Program-made: the position numbers and the translations under genes
Part shown: positions 12,795 to 21,596 of the stretch, one piece after another
How the letters are laid out: the number at the start of each line of letters is the position of its first letter
Position numbering within the stretch: position 1 is the stretch's first letter
IMG/VR virus record: IMGVR_UViG_3300027788_000036
Coordinates: 1 to 36,089 of that record
From: a virus
Reading direction: 5' to 3' (one strand)
DNA length: 36,089 nucleotides
Notes under the pieces: model-generated
Told to the model about the DNA's origin: nothing
What the model saw: the letters and a program-made list of their open reading frames with translations, nothing else
Databases searched by the model: none

Positions 12795-15793
12795 TGGCAA
12801 AAATTAGCGACACTACGAGTTATCCCAATATCGCACCGGTTGGTGACGATTATTTAATATTAACAGATAAAGATTCTTCGTTAGCTACTAAAACAGTTAC
12901 TGTAGAAGATCTTGGTTTATATTTGTTTGGGAATATACCCGGTTCGCTAATACCTGCACTTGATGATTCATATGATATCGGTTCTGCTTCAAAAGAGTGG
13001 AGAGATTTATATATCGATGGTGTTGCTCGTATAGATGATTTACGAGCTGATGTAGGAGAAATAATAACACTAACTGTTCCAACAAGTTTTGTGCTTAGCG
13101 GAGCAGTTAGTGGTTCATCACTAATAACAGCTACTACATTATCAGGAGCTTCAAATTCAAACATAGCAAGTACACTTGCTATTAAAACTTATGTAGATAC
13201 AGCTATAGCAACGGTTGATGATTTATCAGGAACTTATGATATAGGAACTACATCAGTAAACATACCAACACAAATATTAAGAATATTAGGAACAGGTAAT
13301 CAAATCATAACAACAGGTGATGATGCACAAACAATGCAGCTTTCTTTTCCAACAAACATTACAACACCGGGTCGATTAGCTAGTACAGGAGAAATTTTTC
13401 CTGTTACAGACAAAAACATTAATTTAGGTCAAGTAGGAAGCAGGTGGCAAAACTTCTTTACTGAAAACATAGCTGATGAGACTGATTCATTTGGATTAGC
13501 TAAACATTTTTTAGGTAAAAATGACCTTAACACAGCTTTAGAGTGGAAAGAAGTTCCTGATGAAGATTTAAGAGTAAGACTAACTAGTGCTGCTGCTATT
13601 ACATTTACAGTTGATTTAGGAACTGAAAGTTTAGGAATAATAGGTACAGAAGATGAAATTGAAGTCGTAGACGCAGGAGGTAACACAGCAGCTTTAAGGT
13701 TACCGGTAGATATAACTACAAGAGGTCAGTTAAATTCTTTAGGAACAATAATTCCTCTTACAGATGCAGATACTAATTTAGGCTCGACAACTAAAAGATG
13801 GCAAAGCTTTTTTACAAAAGACATTGTTGATGCAGGTAACAACTTAGGTGTAGCTGCTCAAGTTCTTGCTAAGAATGCAGCTAACACAGGATTAGAGTGG
13901 ATTACTAATGGAGCATCTGACACATTAAATATAAGTATAGATTCAATTGGTACTTTAGCAACTTCTGTTGATTTACCTACACAAAAGCTTTCTTTATTAG
14001 GTACAAGTAATCAAATTGAAATTGTAAATCCTGTAGCTCAAACTATAGCATTTCAGTTACCGGTAGATATAACTACAAGAGGTCAGTTAAATTCTTTAGG
14101 AGCAATAGTTCCTGTTACAGATGCAGTTGAAAAACTTGGTAGTGCAACTAAAAGATGGCTAAGCTTTTTTACACAAGACATTGCTGATGCAAACGATGAT
14201 TTTGGAACAGCTAACCAAGTTCTTGCTAAAAGTAATACAAATGCAGGGTTAAGATGGCGTAATGAAGTTAATGATAAAACATTAAATATAGTTGATTTAG
14301 ATGGTACTGCAGGAAGTATAGATTTACCAACTGAAACTTTTTCTTTATTAGGAACAGTAAATCAAATAAACGCTGTAGTTGCTAACCAAACTATAACATT
14401 TGCTTTTCCAACAGATATAACAACACCGGGTCAACTTAATAGTGGAGGTGCAATATTACCGGTAGCAGATGGAGTTAACAATTTAGGAGGAATATCTAAC
14501 AAGTGGGCAACATTTTTTCCAACAGAGATTGCAGCTGCAGATGATGGAACAGGAGCTGTAGGTCAATATCTTGGAAAAGATTCAAGTAATGTGTTAGATT
14601 GGATTACACCTGTTATATCAAGTTTTAAAGTTTCAGATTCTGAAACTCCTCCAAACGTAACAGTAATAAATAATACAGATACTGTTACTTTTGCGGGTAC
14701 AACAAATCAATTAAGTGTAATTGAAAATTCAGGAACATTAACTTTTAGTTTTCCAACAGATATAACAACACCGGGTCGATTAGCTAGTACAGGAACAATA
14801 ATTCCTGTTACAGATTTAGATACTAACTTAGGCTCGACAACTAAAAGATGGCTAAATTTATTTGCAAGTCAAATAGTTGATAAAGATGATTTGACAGGTG
14901 GAGCGGCTCAAATTTTAACAAACGATACAGCAGGAACTAAATTAACATGGACTACAGGTGGAACTGCAGGACAAGTTTTAGCTAAAGATGTAGCTAACAC
15001 AGGATTGGAATGGGTTAATCAACCTACGTTAGCTCCTAGTTTAGAGTTTTTAGGTGATACTAATACTTTAACTCCGACAGTAGATTTAAACTCAGAAAGT
15101 TTATCAATTCTTGGAACTGCTAATGAAATTGTAACTGTTGGTGTTGACCAATCTTTAACAATTGCTTTTCCAACAGATATAACAACTAAAGGAATATTAA
15201 ATAGTACAGGTATAATTATACCGGTTGGTAATAAAACCACAAATCTAGGTGCTACAGCTAATAGATGGCAAAACTTCTTTACTGAAAACATAGCTGATGA
15301 AGCCGACAATTTTGGAACAGCTAATCAAATATTAGCTAAGAATGCAGGTAATACAGGGTTAGAATGGAAAGATAGCAATTACGATATATTAGAAGTTACT
15401 ACAACAATAACCAATGCTCAAATGTTAGCTATTGAAACAACACCTATTCAAGTAGCTCCTGCTCCGGGTGCAGGTAAATTAATCGCTGTAGTAGAATGTT
15501 TATGGAAATTAGACTATGTAGCTCCTGCATTTGATTTTGTGGCTGACCCTTTTATAAGATATGATTCAGGTGGAAGCAATACTCAGTATAGACCTTTTGG
15601 AGCTTTTGATAACGGAATTGTAAATGCATCTGTTGATTTTTATCAAGCTGTACCACCGGTTCAAAGTCAAGGAAATGCTAATGGTCAAATATTAATAAAC
15701 AATGGATTGTTTATTACAGCAACACAAAATCCATCACAAGGTGGTGGTAGTTTAACTTTTAAAGTTAAATATAGAGTAGAAGACGCATTCTAG
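12794..15793 (+). CDS. Tail fibre protein with ~118-residue tandem repeats, 999 residues
   Basis: The N-terminus (MAKISDTTSYPNIAPVGDDY) resembles the anchor of the first two appendage genes. Six repeat units follow, each containing a strand pattern LSLLGTxNQI, a PTDITTxGxLNSxGxIxPV segment and a KRWxxFFTxxIAD segment. The W-FF motif falls near residues 215, 333, 452, 570, 687 and 822, so the period is about 118 residues, the last longer. An earlier KEWRDLYIDG near 70 may be a degenerate unit. The C-terminal ~130 residues form a different, more aromatic tip. Some repeats are identical over more than 30 bases of DNA, indicating recent duplication or recombination. Confidence 0.65.
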   Translation: MAKISDTTSYPNIAPVGDDYLILTDKDSSLATKTVTVEDLGLYLFGNIPGSLIPALDDSYDIGSASKEWRDLYIDGVARIDDLRADVGEIITLTVPTSFVLSGAVSGSSLITATTLSGASNSNIASTLAIKTYVDTAIATVDDLSGTYDIGTTSVNIPTQILRILGTGNQIITTGDDAQTMQLSFPTNITTPGRLASTGEIFPVTDKNINLGQVGSRWQNFFTENIADETDSFGLAKHFLGKNDLNTALEWKEVPDEDLRVRLTSAAAITFTVDLGTESLGIIGTEDEIEVVDAGGNTAALRLPVDITTRGQLNSLGTIIPLTDADTNLGSTTKRWQSFFTKDIVDAGNNLGVAAQVLAKNAANTGLEWITNGASDTLNISIDSIGTLATSVDLPTQKLSLLGTSNQIEIVNPVAQTIAFQLPVDITTRGQLNSLGAIVPVTDAVEKLGSATKRWLSFFTQDIADANDDFGTANQVLAKSNTNAGLRWRNEVNDKTLNIVDLDGTAGSIDLPTETFSLLGTVNQINAVVANQTITFAFPTDITTPGQLNSGGAILPVADGVNNLGGISNKWATFFPTEIAAADDGTGAVGQYLGKDSSNVLDWITPVISSFKVSDSETPPNVTVINNTDTVTFAGTTNQLSVIENSGTLTFSFPTDITTPGRLASTGTIIPVTDLDTNLGSTTKRWLNLFASQIVDKDDLTGGAAQILTNDTAGTKLTWTTGGTAGQVLAKDVANTGLEWVNQPTLAPSLEFLGDTNTLTPTVDLNSESLSILGTANEIVTVGVDQSLTIAFPTDITTKGILNSTGIIIPVGNKTTNLGATANRWQNFFTENIADEADNFGTANQILAKNAGNTGLEWKDSNYDILEVTTTITNAQMLAIETTPIQVAPAPGAGKLIAVVECLWKLDYVAPAFDFVADPFIRYDSGGSNTQYRPFGAFDNGIVNASVDFYQAVPPVQSQGNANGQILINNGLFITATQNPSQGGGSLTFKVKYRVEDAF
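13437..15300 (+). repeat. Tandem coding repeats in the 999-residue fibre gene
   Basis: Units of about 355 bp recur with their W-FF segments near 13440, 13793, 14150, 14505, 14855 and 15260. Stretches near 13701-13746 and 14059-14104 are identical over about 45 bases. The segment near 13444-13478 recurs near 15265-15299, and that near 13366-13394 recurs near 14767-14795. Such identity makes unit loss or gain by recombination likely. Confidence 0.6.
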
Positions 15794-15805
15794 TAATTTA
15801 ATATA

Positions 15806-16030
15806 ATGGACATAAGAAAGATTTCTGTAGGTCCTGATTATAAGTCAGGAGCTATGCATTATTTAGTAGGTCAAGATGTTTTAGGTGGTAACTATGTTAT
15901 TCATTTAATTAAGCATGATTTAAAAAATCAAACTTTTTCTATTTACATAATTCAAAAAGAAGAAATAAAGCTTTGGAAGTCTTTCAATCACACTATGCCA
16001 ATATCAATCGAATATAATATAAATTTTTAA
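15806..16030 (+). CDS. Conserved-looking small protein, 74 residues, function unknown
   Basis: The product (MDIRKISVGPDYKSGAMHYL, then VGQDVLGGNYVIHLIK) looks beta-rich, with a final segment WKSFNHTMPISIEYNINF. The motif set KISVGPDYKSGAMHY seems familiar from uncultured marine phages, where it sits near terminase genes, but I know no function. No signal peptide or membrane segment is seen. It lies 12 bases after the repeat fibre and 15 bases before the GroES-like candidate. Confidence 0.55.
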   Translation: MDIRKISVGPDYKSGAMHYLVGQDVLGGNYVIHLIKHDLKNQTFSIYIIQKEEIKLWKSFNHTMPISIEYNINF

Positions 16031-16045
16031 ATCTAATGAAATCAC

Positions 16046-16609
16046 ATGCAATCACCTCACAGCTTTATAGTAGAACCATTAAAAGGAAAGCGTTACGATA
16101 ATACTAAAAAATTAGGAGAGGTAGATTTTATAATAAGCACTTCTCAAGAAGACCATAAGTTTTCAAATCGTTTCGCTAAAGTAAATTCTTTACCTTTAAA
16201 TTATTGTGGTCCTATAAAAATAAACGACCTTTTGTTAGTACATCATAATGTATTTAAAATATATTACGATATGAAAGGATATGAAAAAAGTGGTAAAAGT
16301 TATTTTAAAGATAATTTATTTTTAATAGATAACGACCAATTTTTTTTATATAAATCAGGAGATGAGTGGTTTGCTCATGATAAATATTGTTTTGTAGAAC
16401 CGGTAAAATCTAAAGATTATTATTTAGATAAAGTAGTAAAATACGAACCTTTAGTTGGAAAAATTAAATATCCAAATCAAGAACTTATAAATTATGGAGT
16501 TAAAGTTGGTGATGAAGTTGCTTTTCAACCTGATAGTGAATATGAATTTACTGTAGATGGTGTTCTTCTTTATAGAATAATGTCTAAATTTATAACAGTT
16601 AAATTATGA
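16046..16609 (+). CDS. Candidate co-chaperonin (GroES-like) protein, 187 residues
   Basis: The product is beta-rich, with two segments that fit GroES-type barrels: an N-terminal one with INDLLLVHHNVFKIYYD (about 77-93) and a C-terminal one with VKVGDEVAFQPDSEYEFTVD (about 151-170), followed by GVLLYRI. It is about twice the ~95 residues of bacterial GroES, so it would be an atypical or enlarged form. Related proteins are, to my memory, labelled co-chaperonin in marine phage genomes. A role in folding the capsid protein would fit its place before the head genes. I cannot confirm a mobile loop, so this is moderate to low confidence. Confidence 0.4.
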   Translation: MQSPHSFIVEPLKGKRYDNTKKLGEVDFIISTSQEDHKFSNRFAKVNSLPLNYCGPIKINDLLLVHHNVFKIYYDMKGYEKSGKSYFKDNLFLIDNDQFFLYKSGDEWFAHDKYCFVEPVKSKDYYLDKVVKYEPLVGKIKYPNQELINYGVKVGDEVAFQPDSEYEFTVDGVLLYRIMSKFITVKL

Positions 16610-16881
16610 GCAACAAAGAAGTTAAATTAAAAATAATTGATGCAGCTGAAAAAGCTGTAGAAGAATTAATTAATGTTGCAAAAGAAAAAATAGTTACAGG
16701 AACTGAAGATGATGTATCTGCAGATAGATTAAAAAATGCAGCAGCTACAAAAAAATTAGCAATATTTGATGCTTTTGAAATATTAAATAGAATAGAAATA
16801 GAAAGAGACGCATTAGAAACTGAAGGAATAAAAACAAAAATAAACACTAATCAAGGATTTGCAGAACGAAGGTCTAAATAA
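16606..16881 (+). CDS. Small helical protein before the large terminase; candidate small terminase subunit
   Basis: This is a 91-residue, mostly helical product (MSNKEVKLKIIDAAEKAVEE), with the segment KNAAATKKLAIFDAFEIL in the middle and a basic end (GFAERRSK). It overlaps the previous gene by 4 bases and the large terminase by 23 bases, the usual place of a small terminase subunit. Size is at the low end for that role, and no clear helix-turn-helix is visible. The assignment is from position only. Confidence 0.45.
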   Translation: MSNKEVKLKIIDAAEKAVEELINVAKEKIVTGTEDDVSADRLKNAAATKKLAIFDAFEILNRIEIERDALETEGIKTKINTNQGFAERRSK

Positions 16882-19102
16882 AATATACACTACACTTGTA
16901 GATATTATTCCTAAATCTGTTTTGACAAATAAAAACAGAGCAAAAACTTGGGAGTACGGATTTAATGAAAAGTATGGTATAGTTATAATTTCTCGCACAG
17001 GTCAAATAGGAGATATTATACAAATTAATGGTGTGGATATAGCTTTGCCATTACAACCTCAAATTATTACTAAAAGACATACTGATAAATCTCAACAATA
17101 TTGGGAAAGACAAGAATATCCAAAAGTATTAAAAAGGATTTCATCTATATTTCAATGGAATGATATGCCTTCTATATTTAAAAATCAATGGATAGATTAC
17201 ATTGAAAAAGAATTTGATAGTAGAGAAGATGGACATTGGTTCTATAATAATGGCAAGCCAACTTATATTACAGGTTCGCATTACGTTTATTTACAATGGA
17301 CTAAAATTGATATTGGTTATCCTGATTACAGAGAAGCTAATAGATGGTTTTTTATTTATTGGGAAGCCTGTAAGGCTGATATAAGAAGTTTTGGATTATG
17401 TTATTTAAAAATTAGACGTTCCGGATTTTCTTTTATGGGTTCTTCTGAATGTATAAACACAGGAACATTAGCTAAAGATGCTAGAGTTGGAATATTATCT
17501 AAAACAGGTTCTGATGCAAAAAAAATGTTTACAGACAAAGTAGTTCCAATAGGAACTAATTTACCTTTCTTTTTCAAACCTATTCAAGATGGTATGGATA
17601 AACCTAAAACTGAATTAGCGTTTAGAGTTCCTGCATCTAAGATTACAAAAAAAAATATGTATAATGTTGATGCTGAAGAACTAGATGGATTAGACACTAC
17701 AATAGATTGGAAAAATACAGATGATAACTCTTATGATGGTGAAAAATTATTATTATTAGTTCATGATGAAAGCGGTAAATGGTTAAAGCCTAATAATATT
17801 TTAAATAATTGGCGAGTTACTAAAACTTGTTTACGATTAGGTAGTAAAATAATTGGTAAATGCATGATGGGTTCTACTTCTAATGCGTTATCAAAAGGTG
17901 GTGCAAATTTTAAAAATCTTTATGAAGATTCTGACCCTACAAAAAGAAATGCCAATGGTCAAACAAAATCAGGGTTATATAATTTATTTATTCCTATGGA
18001 ATGGAATATGGAAGGTTTTATCGATAAATATGGAATGCCTGTTTTATATACACCCAAGACACCTTTGTTGGGAATAGATAATTCAATGATTAAAATTGGA
18101 GCTATTGAATATTGGCAAAATGAAGTTGATTCATTAAAATCAGACCCTGATGCATTAAACGAATATTACAGACAATTTCCTAGAACTGAGTCTCATGCTT
18201 TTCGTGATGAAAGCAAACAGTCATTATTTAATTTAACAAAAATATATCAACAAATTGATTACAATGATTCTTTAATTATAGAACATCATGTTACTAAAGG
18301 AAGTTTTTATTGGAAAGATGGTATTAAAGATTCTATAGTAATGTTTAGACCTGATAGAAATGGAAGATTTATGGTAGGATGGACACCGAAAAAATCTTTA
18401 CAAAACAGGTATTATATAAAGAATGGAAAAAAATATCCTTCTAACGAACATATAGGTTCTTTTGGTTGTGATAGTTATGATATCTCAGGAGTTGTAGGAG
18501 GAGGAGGTTCTAATGGAGCTTTACATGGTATGACTAAATTTAATATGGACGATGCACCATCTAACGAATTTTTTTTAGAATATGTTGCTAGACCACAAAC
18601 AGCTGAGATATTTTTTGAAGATGTTTTAATGGCATGTGTTTTTTATGGTATGCCTTTATTATGTGAAAATAACAAACCTCGTCTTTTGTATCATTTTAAA
18701 AACAGAGGATACAGAGGTTTTAGTATGAATAGACCTGACAAAGTATTTAATAAGTTATCAAAAACAGAAAGAGAATTAGGTGGAATACCTAACTCAAGTG
18801 AGGATGTAAAACAATCTCATGCATCTGCTATTGAGTCTTATATTGAAAAACATGTTGGATTAGATTTTGAAGGAACGTTTAGAGATAGTGAAGATATGGG
18901 TATAATGCCTTTTATTCGTACACTAGAAGATTGGGCAAAATTTGACATATCAAATAGAACTAAATTTGATGCTACAATTAGTTCAGGATTAGCTATTATG
19001 GCTAATCAAAAACACCTTTATTTACCTACCAAAAAAGAGTCAAAAATAAGCATTAACTTTGCAACATACACTAACACAGGAACTTTAAGCAAAATTTTAT
19101 AA
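16859..19102 (+). CDS. terL: Terminase large subunit (DNA packaging ATPase/nuclease), 747 residues
   Basis: It pumps phage DNA into the procapsid and cuts it. Residues 184-193 (KIRRSGFSFM) occupy the Walker A position in the deviant form typical of many phage terminases, without the usual GKT/S. Residues 297-308 (LLLLVHDESGKW) give Walker B with D303 and catalytic E304. CMMGSTSN at 335-342 fits the coupling motif. The C-terminal nuclease shows FGCDSYDISG with D538 and D541. The start is TTG at 16859: no in-frame ATG lies nearby, and an in-frame stop lies 18 bases upstream. It is followed at once by the portal gene. Length and motifs recall crAss-like terminases. Confidence 0.85.
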   Translation: MQNEGLNKIYTTLVDIIPKSVLTNKNRAKTWEYGFNEKYGIVIISRTGQIGDIIQINGVDIALPLQPQIITKRHTDKSQQYWERQEYPKVLKRISSIFQWNDMPSIFKNQWIDYIEKEFDSREDGHWFYNNGKPTYITGSHYVYLQWTKIDIGYPDYREANRWFFIYWEACKADIRSFGLCYLKIRRSGFSFMGSSECINTGTLAKDARVGILSKTGSDAKKMFTDKVVPIGTNLPFFFKPIQDGMDKPKTELAFRVPASKITKKNMYNVDAEELDGLDTTIDWKNTDDNSYDGEKLLLLVHDESGKWLKPNNILNNWRVTKTCLRLGSKIIGKCMMGSTSNALSKGGANFKNLYEDSDPTKRNANGQTKSGLYNLFIPMEWNMEGFIDKYGMPVLYTPKTPLLGIDNSMIKIGAIEYWQNEVDSLKSDPDALNEYYRQFPRTESHAFRDESKQSLFNLTKIYQQIDYNDSLIIEHHVTKGSFYWKDGIKDSIVMFRPDRNGRFMVGWTPKKSLQNRYYIKNGKKYPSNEHIGSFGCDSYDISGVVGGGGSNGALHGMTKFNMDDAPSNEFFLEYVARPQTAEIFFEDVLMACVFYGMPLLCENNKPRLLYHFKNRGYRGFSMNRPDKVFNKLSKTERELGGIPNSSEDVKQSHASAIESYIEKHVGLDFEGTFRDSEDMGIMPFIRTLEDWAKFDISNRTKFDATISSGLAIMANQKHLYLPTKKESKISINFATYTNTGTLSKIL

Positions 19103-21538
19103 ATGAAAGATATTAAGATAGATATAACGTCCACAGGATTCCCGAGTCAGTTTGTTTCTGATGCAGAAAAAGCAACTGTTGAGTTTGGTTTACAAATAGG
19201 ACAGGCTATTCAATATGAATGGTTTAGAAGAGATGGCGTTGGTAGTAGATATTATAGCCAATGGGAAAACTTTAATCGACTTAGGCTATACGCAAGAGGA
19301 GAGCAAAACATTGGTAAGTATAAAAATGAATTAGCTGTAGATGGTGATTTAAGTTATTTAAATTTAGATTGGTCTATAGTTCCTATTATTCCAAAATTTG
19401 TAGACATTGTAGTTAATGGTATGTCAGATAGACTTTTTAAAGTTGAAGCTTATGCTCAAGACGCATTGTCACAACAAAATAGAAGTAAATATCAAGATGT
19501 AATTCAAGGACAAATGGCAGGTAAAGATATCCTATTGGATATACAAAAAGACTTTGGTGTTGACCCTTTTATTACTGAAGCTGATAGTCTTCCTGAAAAT
19601 GATGAAGAACTTTCATTATACATGAATTTAAATTATAAGCCTGCAGTAGAAATTGCTGAAGAAGAAGCTATTAATACTTTATTTGCAGAAAACCATTATC
19701 AAGATACTCGTAAAAGAATTGATTATGATATTACAACTATTGGTATTGGGTGTGCTAAACATGAATTTTTAGAAGGTTCAGGCGTAGAGGTTTCTTATGT
19801 AGACCCTGCAAATTTAGTTTATAGTTATACTGAAGACAAACATTTTAAAGATTGTTTTTATTGGGGAGAAATTAAAACTGTAGCTATTACAGAATTAATT
19901 AAAATTGACCCTAGTTTAACTAATGAAGATTTAGAAGAAATAAGTAAATACGGGCAATCTTGGTATGATTATTTTAATACAGCACAGTATTATCAAAACA
20001 GTATATTTTATAGAGATACAGCAACTTTAATGTATTTTAATTATAAAACCACTAAAGAATATGTATACAAGAAAAAAATATTAGAAGGCGGCGGTTCAAG
20101 AGTAATAGAAAAAGATGACCAATTTAATCCTCCTGCTGATGTAATGGAAGAAGGAAACTTTGAAAAAGTAAGTAAAAGAATTGATGTTTGGTATGAAGGA
20201 GTTATGGTTATGGGAACAAACTTTATATTAAAATGGAAGTTAGCTGAAAATATGGTTAGACCAAAGTCTGCATCTCAGCATGCTATTTCTAATTATGTAG
20301 CAGTAGCACCTAGAATGTATAAAGGAAACATAGAATCATTAACTAGAAGAATGATTCCCTTTGCAGATTTAATTCAAATTACACATTTAAAATTACAACA
20401 AGTAATTGCAAGAGTAGTTCCTGATGGTGTTTTTATAGACGCTGATGGATTAAGTGAAGTTGATTTAGGCACAGGAAATGCATACAATCCTGAAGATGCT
20501 TTAAGACTATACTTCCAAACAGGTAGTGTAGTAGGAAGAAGTTATACTCAAGATGGTGAGTTTAATAATGCTAGAGTTCCTATTCAACAACTAACTTCTA
20601 ATAGTGGAGCTAGTAAAACTCAAATGTTAATTACTAATTATAATCATTATATGGATATGATTAGAACTGTAACGGGATTAAATGAAGCTAGAGATGGTTC
20701 TACTCCAAGTCCTGACGCATTGGTTGGTGTACAAAAATTAGCAGCATTAAATTCTAATGTAGCAACTAGACACATTTTAGAAGGTGCATTATATGTTTAT
20801 AGAACTTTAGCTGAAGCATTATCTTATAGAGTTGCTGATGTTTTAGAATATTCAGATTTTAAAGAAGAGCTTATAAATCAAATAGGTAAATACAATACTT
20901 CTATATTAAAAGAAATATCTGATTTATATATTTATGACTTTGGAATTTTTATTGAAGTTTCTCCTGATGAAGAACAAAAAGCTATGTTAGAACAAAACAT
21001 ACAAATGGCTTTATCTAAGTCAGATATTAATCTTGAAGATGCTATTGATATTAGAGAGTTAAGAAATATTAAATTAGCTAATCAATTGTTAAAATTAAAG
21101 CGTAGACAAAAAGCTGAAGAAGACCAAAAGAAAGAAGCAATGAAAATGCAAATGCAAGCTAATGTTAATATGAAATCTCAAGAGATGGCAGCCGCAATAT
21201 CTATGCAAAAAATACAAGCTGAATCTCAAGCTAAAATGCAATATCGTCAAGCTGACATTGCTTTTGAAATTGACAAAATGAAAATAGAAGCTGAGTTAAA
21301 AGCTCAATTAATGGATAAAGAGTTTCAGTATAATATGCAAATAAAAGGTCAAGAATCTGAAGCTTTAGGCAGTAGAGAAAAAGAAAGAGAATCAGCAAAA
21401 GCATCAAGGATTAGTCAACAAAATACTCAACAGTCAAATTTAATAAATCAAAAGAAAAATAATCTACCTCCGCAATCATTTGAATCTAACGAGGATAGTT
21501 TAGATGGTTTTAATTTAGCTGAATTTGACCCTAGATAA
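19103..21538 (+). CDS. Portal protein, 811 residues
   Basis: It forms the dodecameric channel at the head vertex, through which DNA is packaged and ejected. The ATG follows the terminase stop with no gap. The body (residues ~30-650) has the aromatic and charged pattern of large portals, including the segments YSQWENFNRLRLYARGEQN and LDWSIVPIIPKFVDIVVNG near the N-terminus. From ~660 onward it becomes a long Met/Gln/Lys-rich coiled coil (KMQMQANVNMKSQEMAAAIS), probably the barrel or internal crown. A length near 800 residues agrees with portals of crAss-like podophages. Assignment rests on position, length and sequence style. Confidence 0.8.
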   Translation: MKDIKIDITSTGFPSQFVSDAEKATVEFGLQIGQAIQYEWFRRDGVGSRYYSQWENFNRLRLYARGEQNIGKYKNELAVDGDLSYLNLDWSIVPIIPKFVDIVVNGMSDRLFKVEAYAQDALSQQNRSKYQDVIQGQMAGKDILLDIQKDFGVDPFITEADSLPENDEELSLYMNLNYKPAVEIAEEEAINTLFAENHYQDTRKRIDYDITTIGIGCAKHEFLEGSGVEVSYVDPANLVYSYTEDKHFKDCFYWGEIKTVAITELIKIDPSLTNEDLEEISKYGQSWYDYFNTAQYYQNSIFYRDTATLMYFNYKTTKEYVYKKKILEGGGSRVIEKDDQFNPPADVMEEGNFEKVSKRIDVWYEGVMVMGTNFILKWKLAENMVRPKSASQHAISNYVAVAPRMYKGNIESLTRRMIPFADLIQITHLKLQQVIARVVPDGVFIDADGLSEVDLGTGNAYNPEDALRLYFQTGSVVGRSYTQDGEFNNARVPIQQLTSNSGASKTQMLITNYNHYMDMIRTVTGLNEARDGSTPSPDALVGVQKLAALNSNVATRHILEGALYVYRTLAEALSYRVADVLEYSDFKEELINQIGKYNTSILKEISDLYIYDFGIFIEVSPDEEQKAMLEQNIQMALSKSDINLEDAIDIRELRNIKLANQLLKLKRRQKAEEDQKKEAMKMQMQANVNMKSQEMAAAISMQKIQAESQAKMQYRQADIAFEIDKMKIEAELKAQLMDKEFQYNMQIKGQESEALGSREKERESAKASRISQQNTQQSNLINQKKNNLPPQSFESNEDSLDGFNLAEFDPR

Positions 21539-21566
21539 TAGATTAAAAAAAGTGAAAGTAAATGTG

Positions 21567-21574
21567 TAACTTTG
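21567..21574 (+). promoter_or_regulatory. Host-like promoter -7 box before the scaffold gene
   Basis: TAACTTTG matches TAnnTTTG and lies 22 bases before the ATG at 21597, in a 58-base gap after the portal gene. No clear -33 TTG is seen. It could raise expression of scaffold and capsid protein above that of the portal and terminase. Confidence 0.5.
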
Positions 21575-21596
21575 TAATAAATTAAAATTAAATCAA

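Noticed and set aside
3559-15793. Diversity-generating retroelement acting on fibre genes
   Set aside because: No reverse transcriptase gene or template/variable repeat pair with adenine-specific changes is visible. The repeats are within-protein units.
16599-16847. Antisense frame across the small-terminase candidate
   Set aside because: It mirrors the codons of the rightward gene, is hydrophobic only as a by-product of complementing Lys/Glu codons, and has no promoter or partner.
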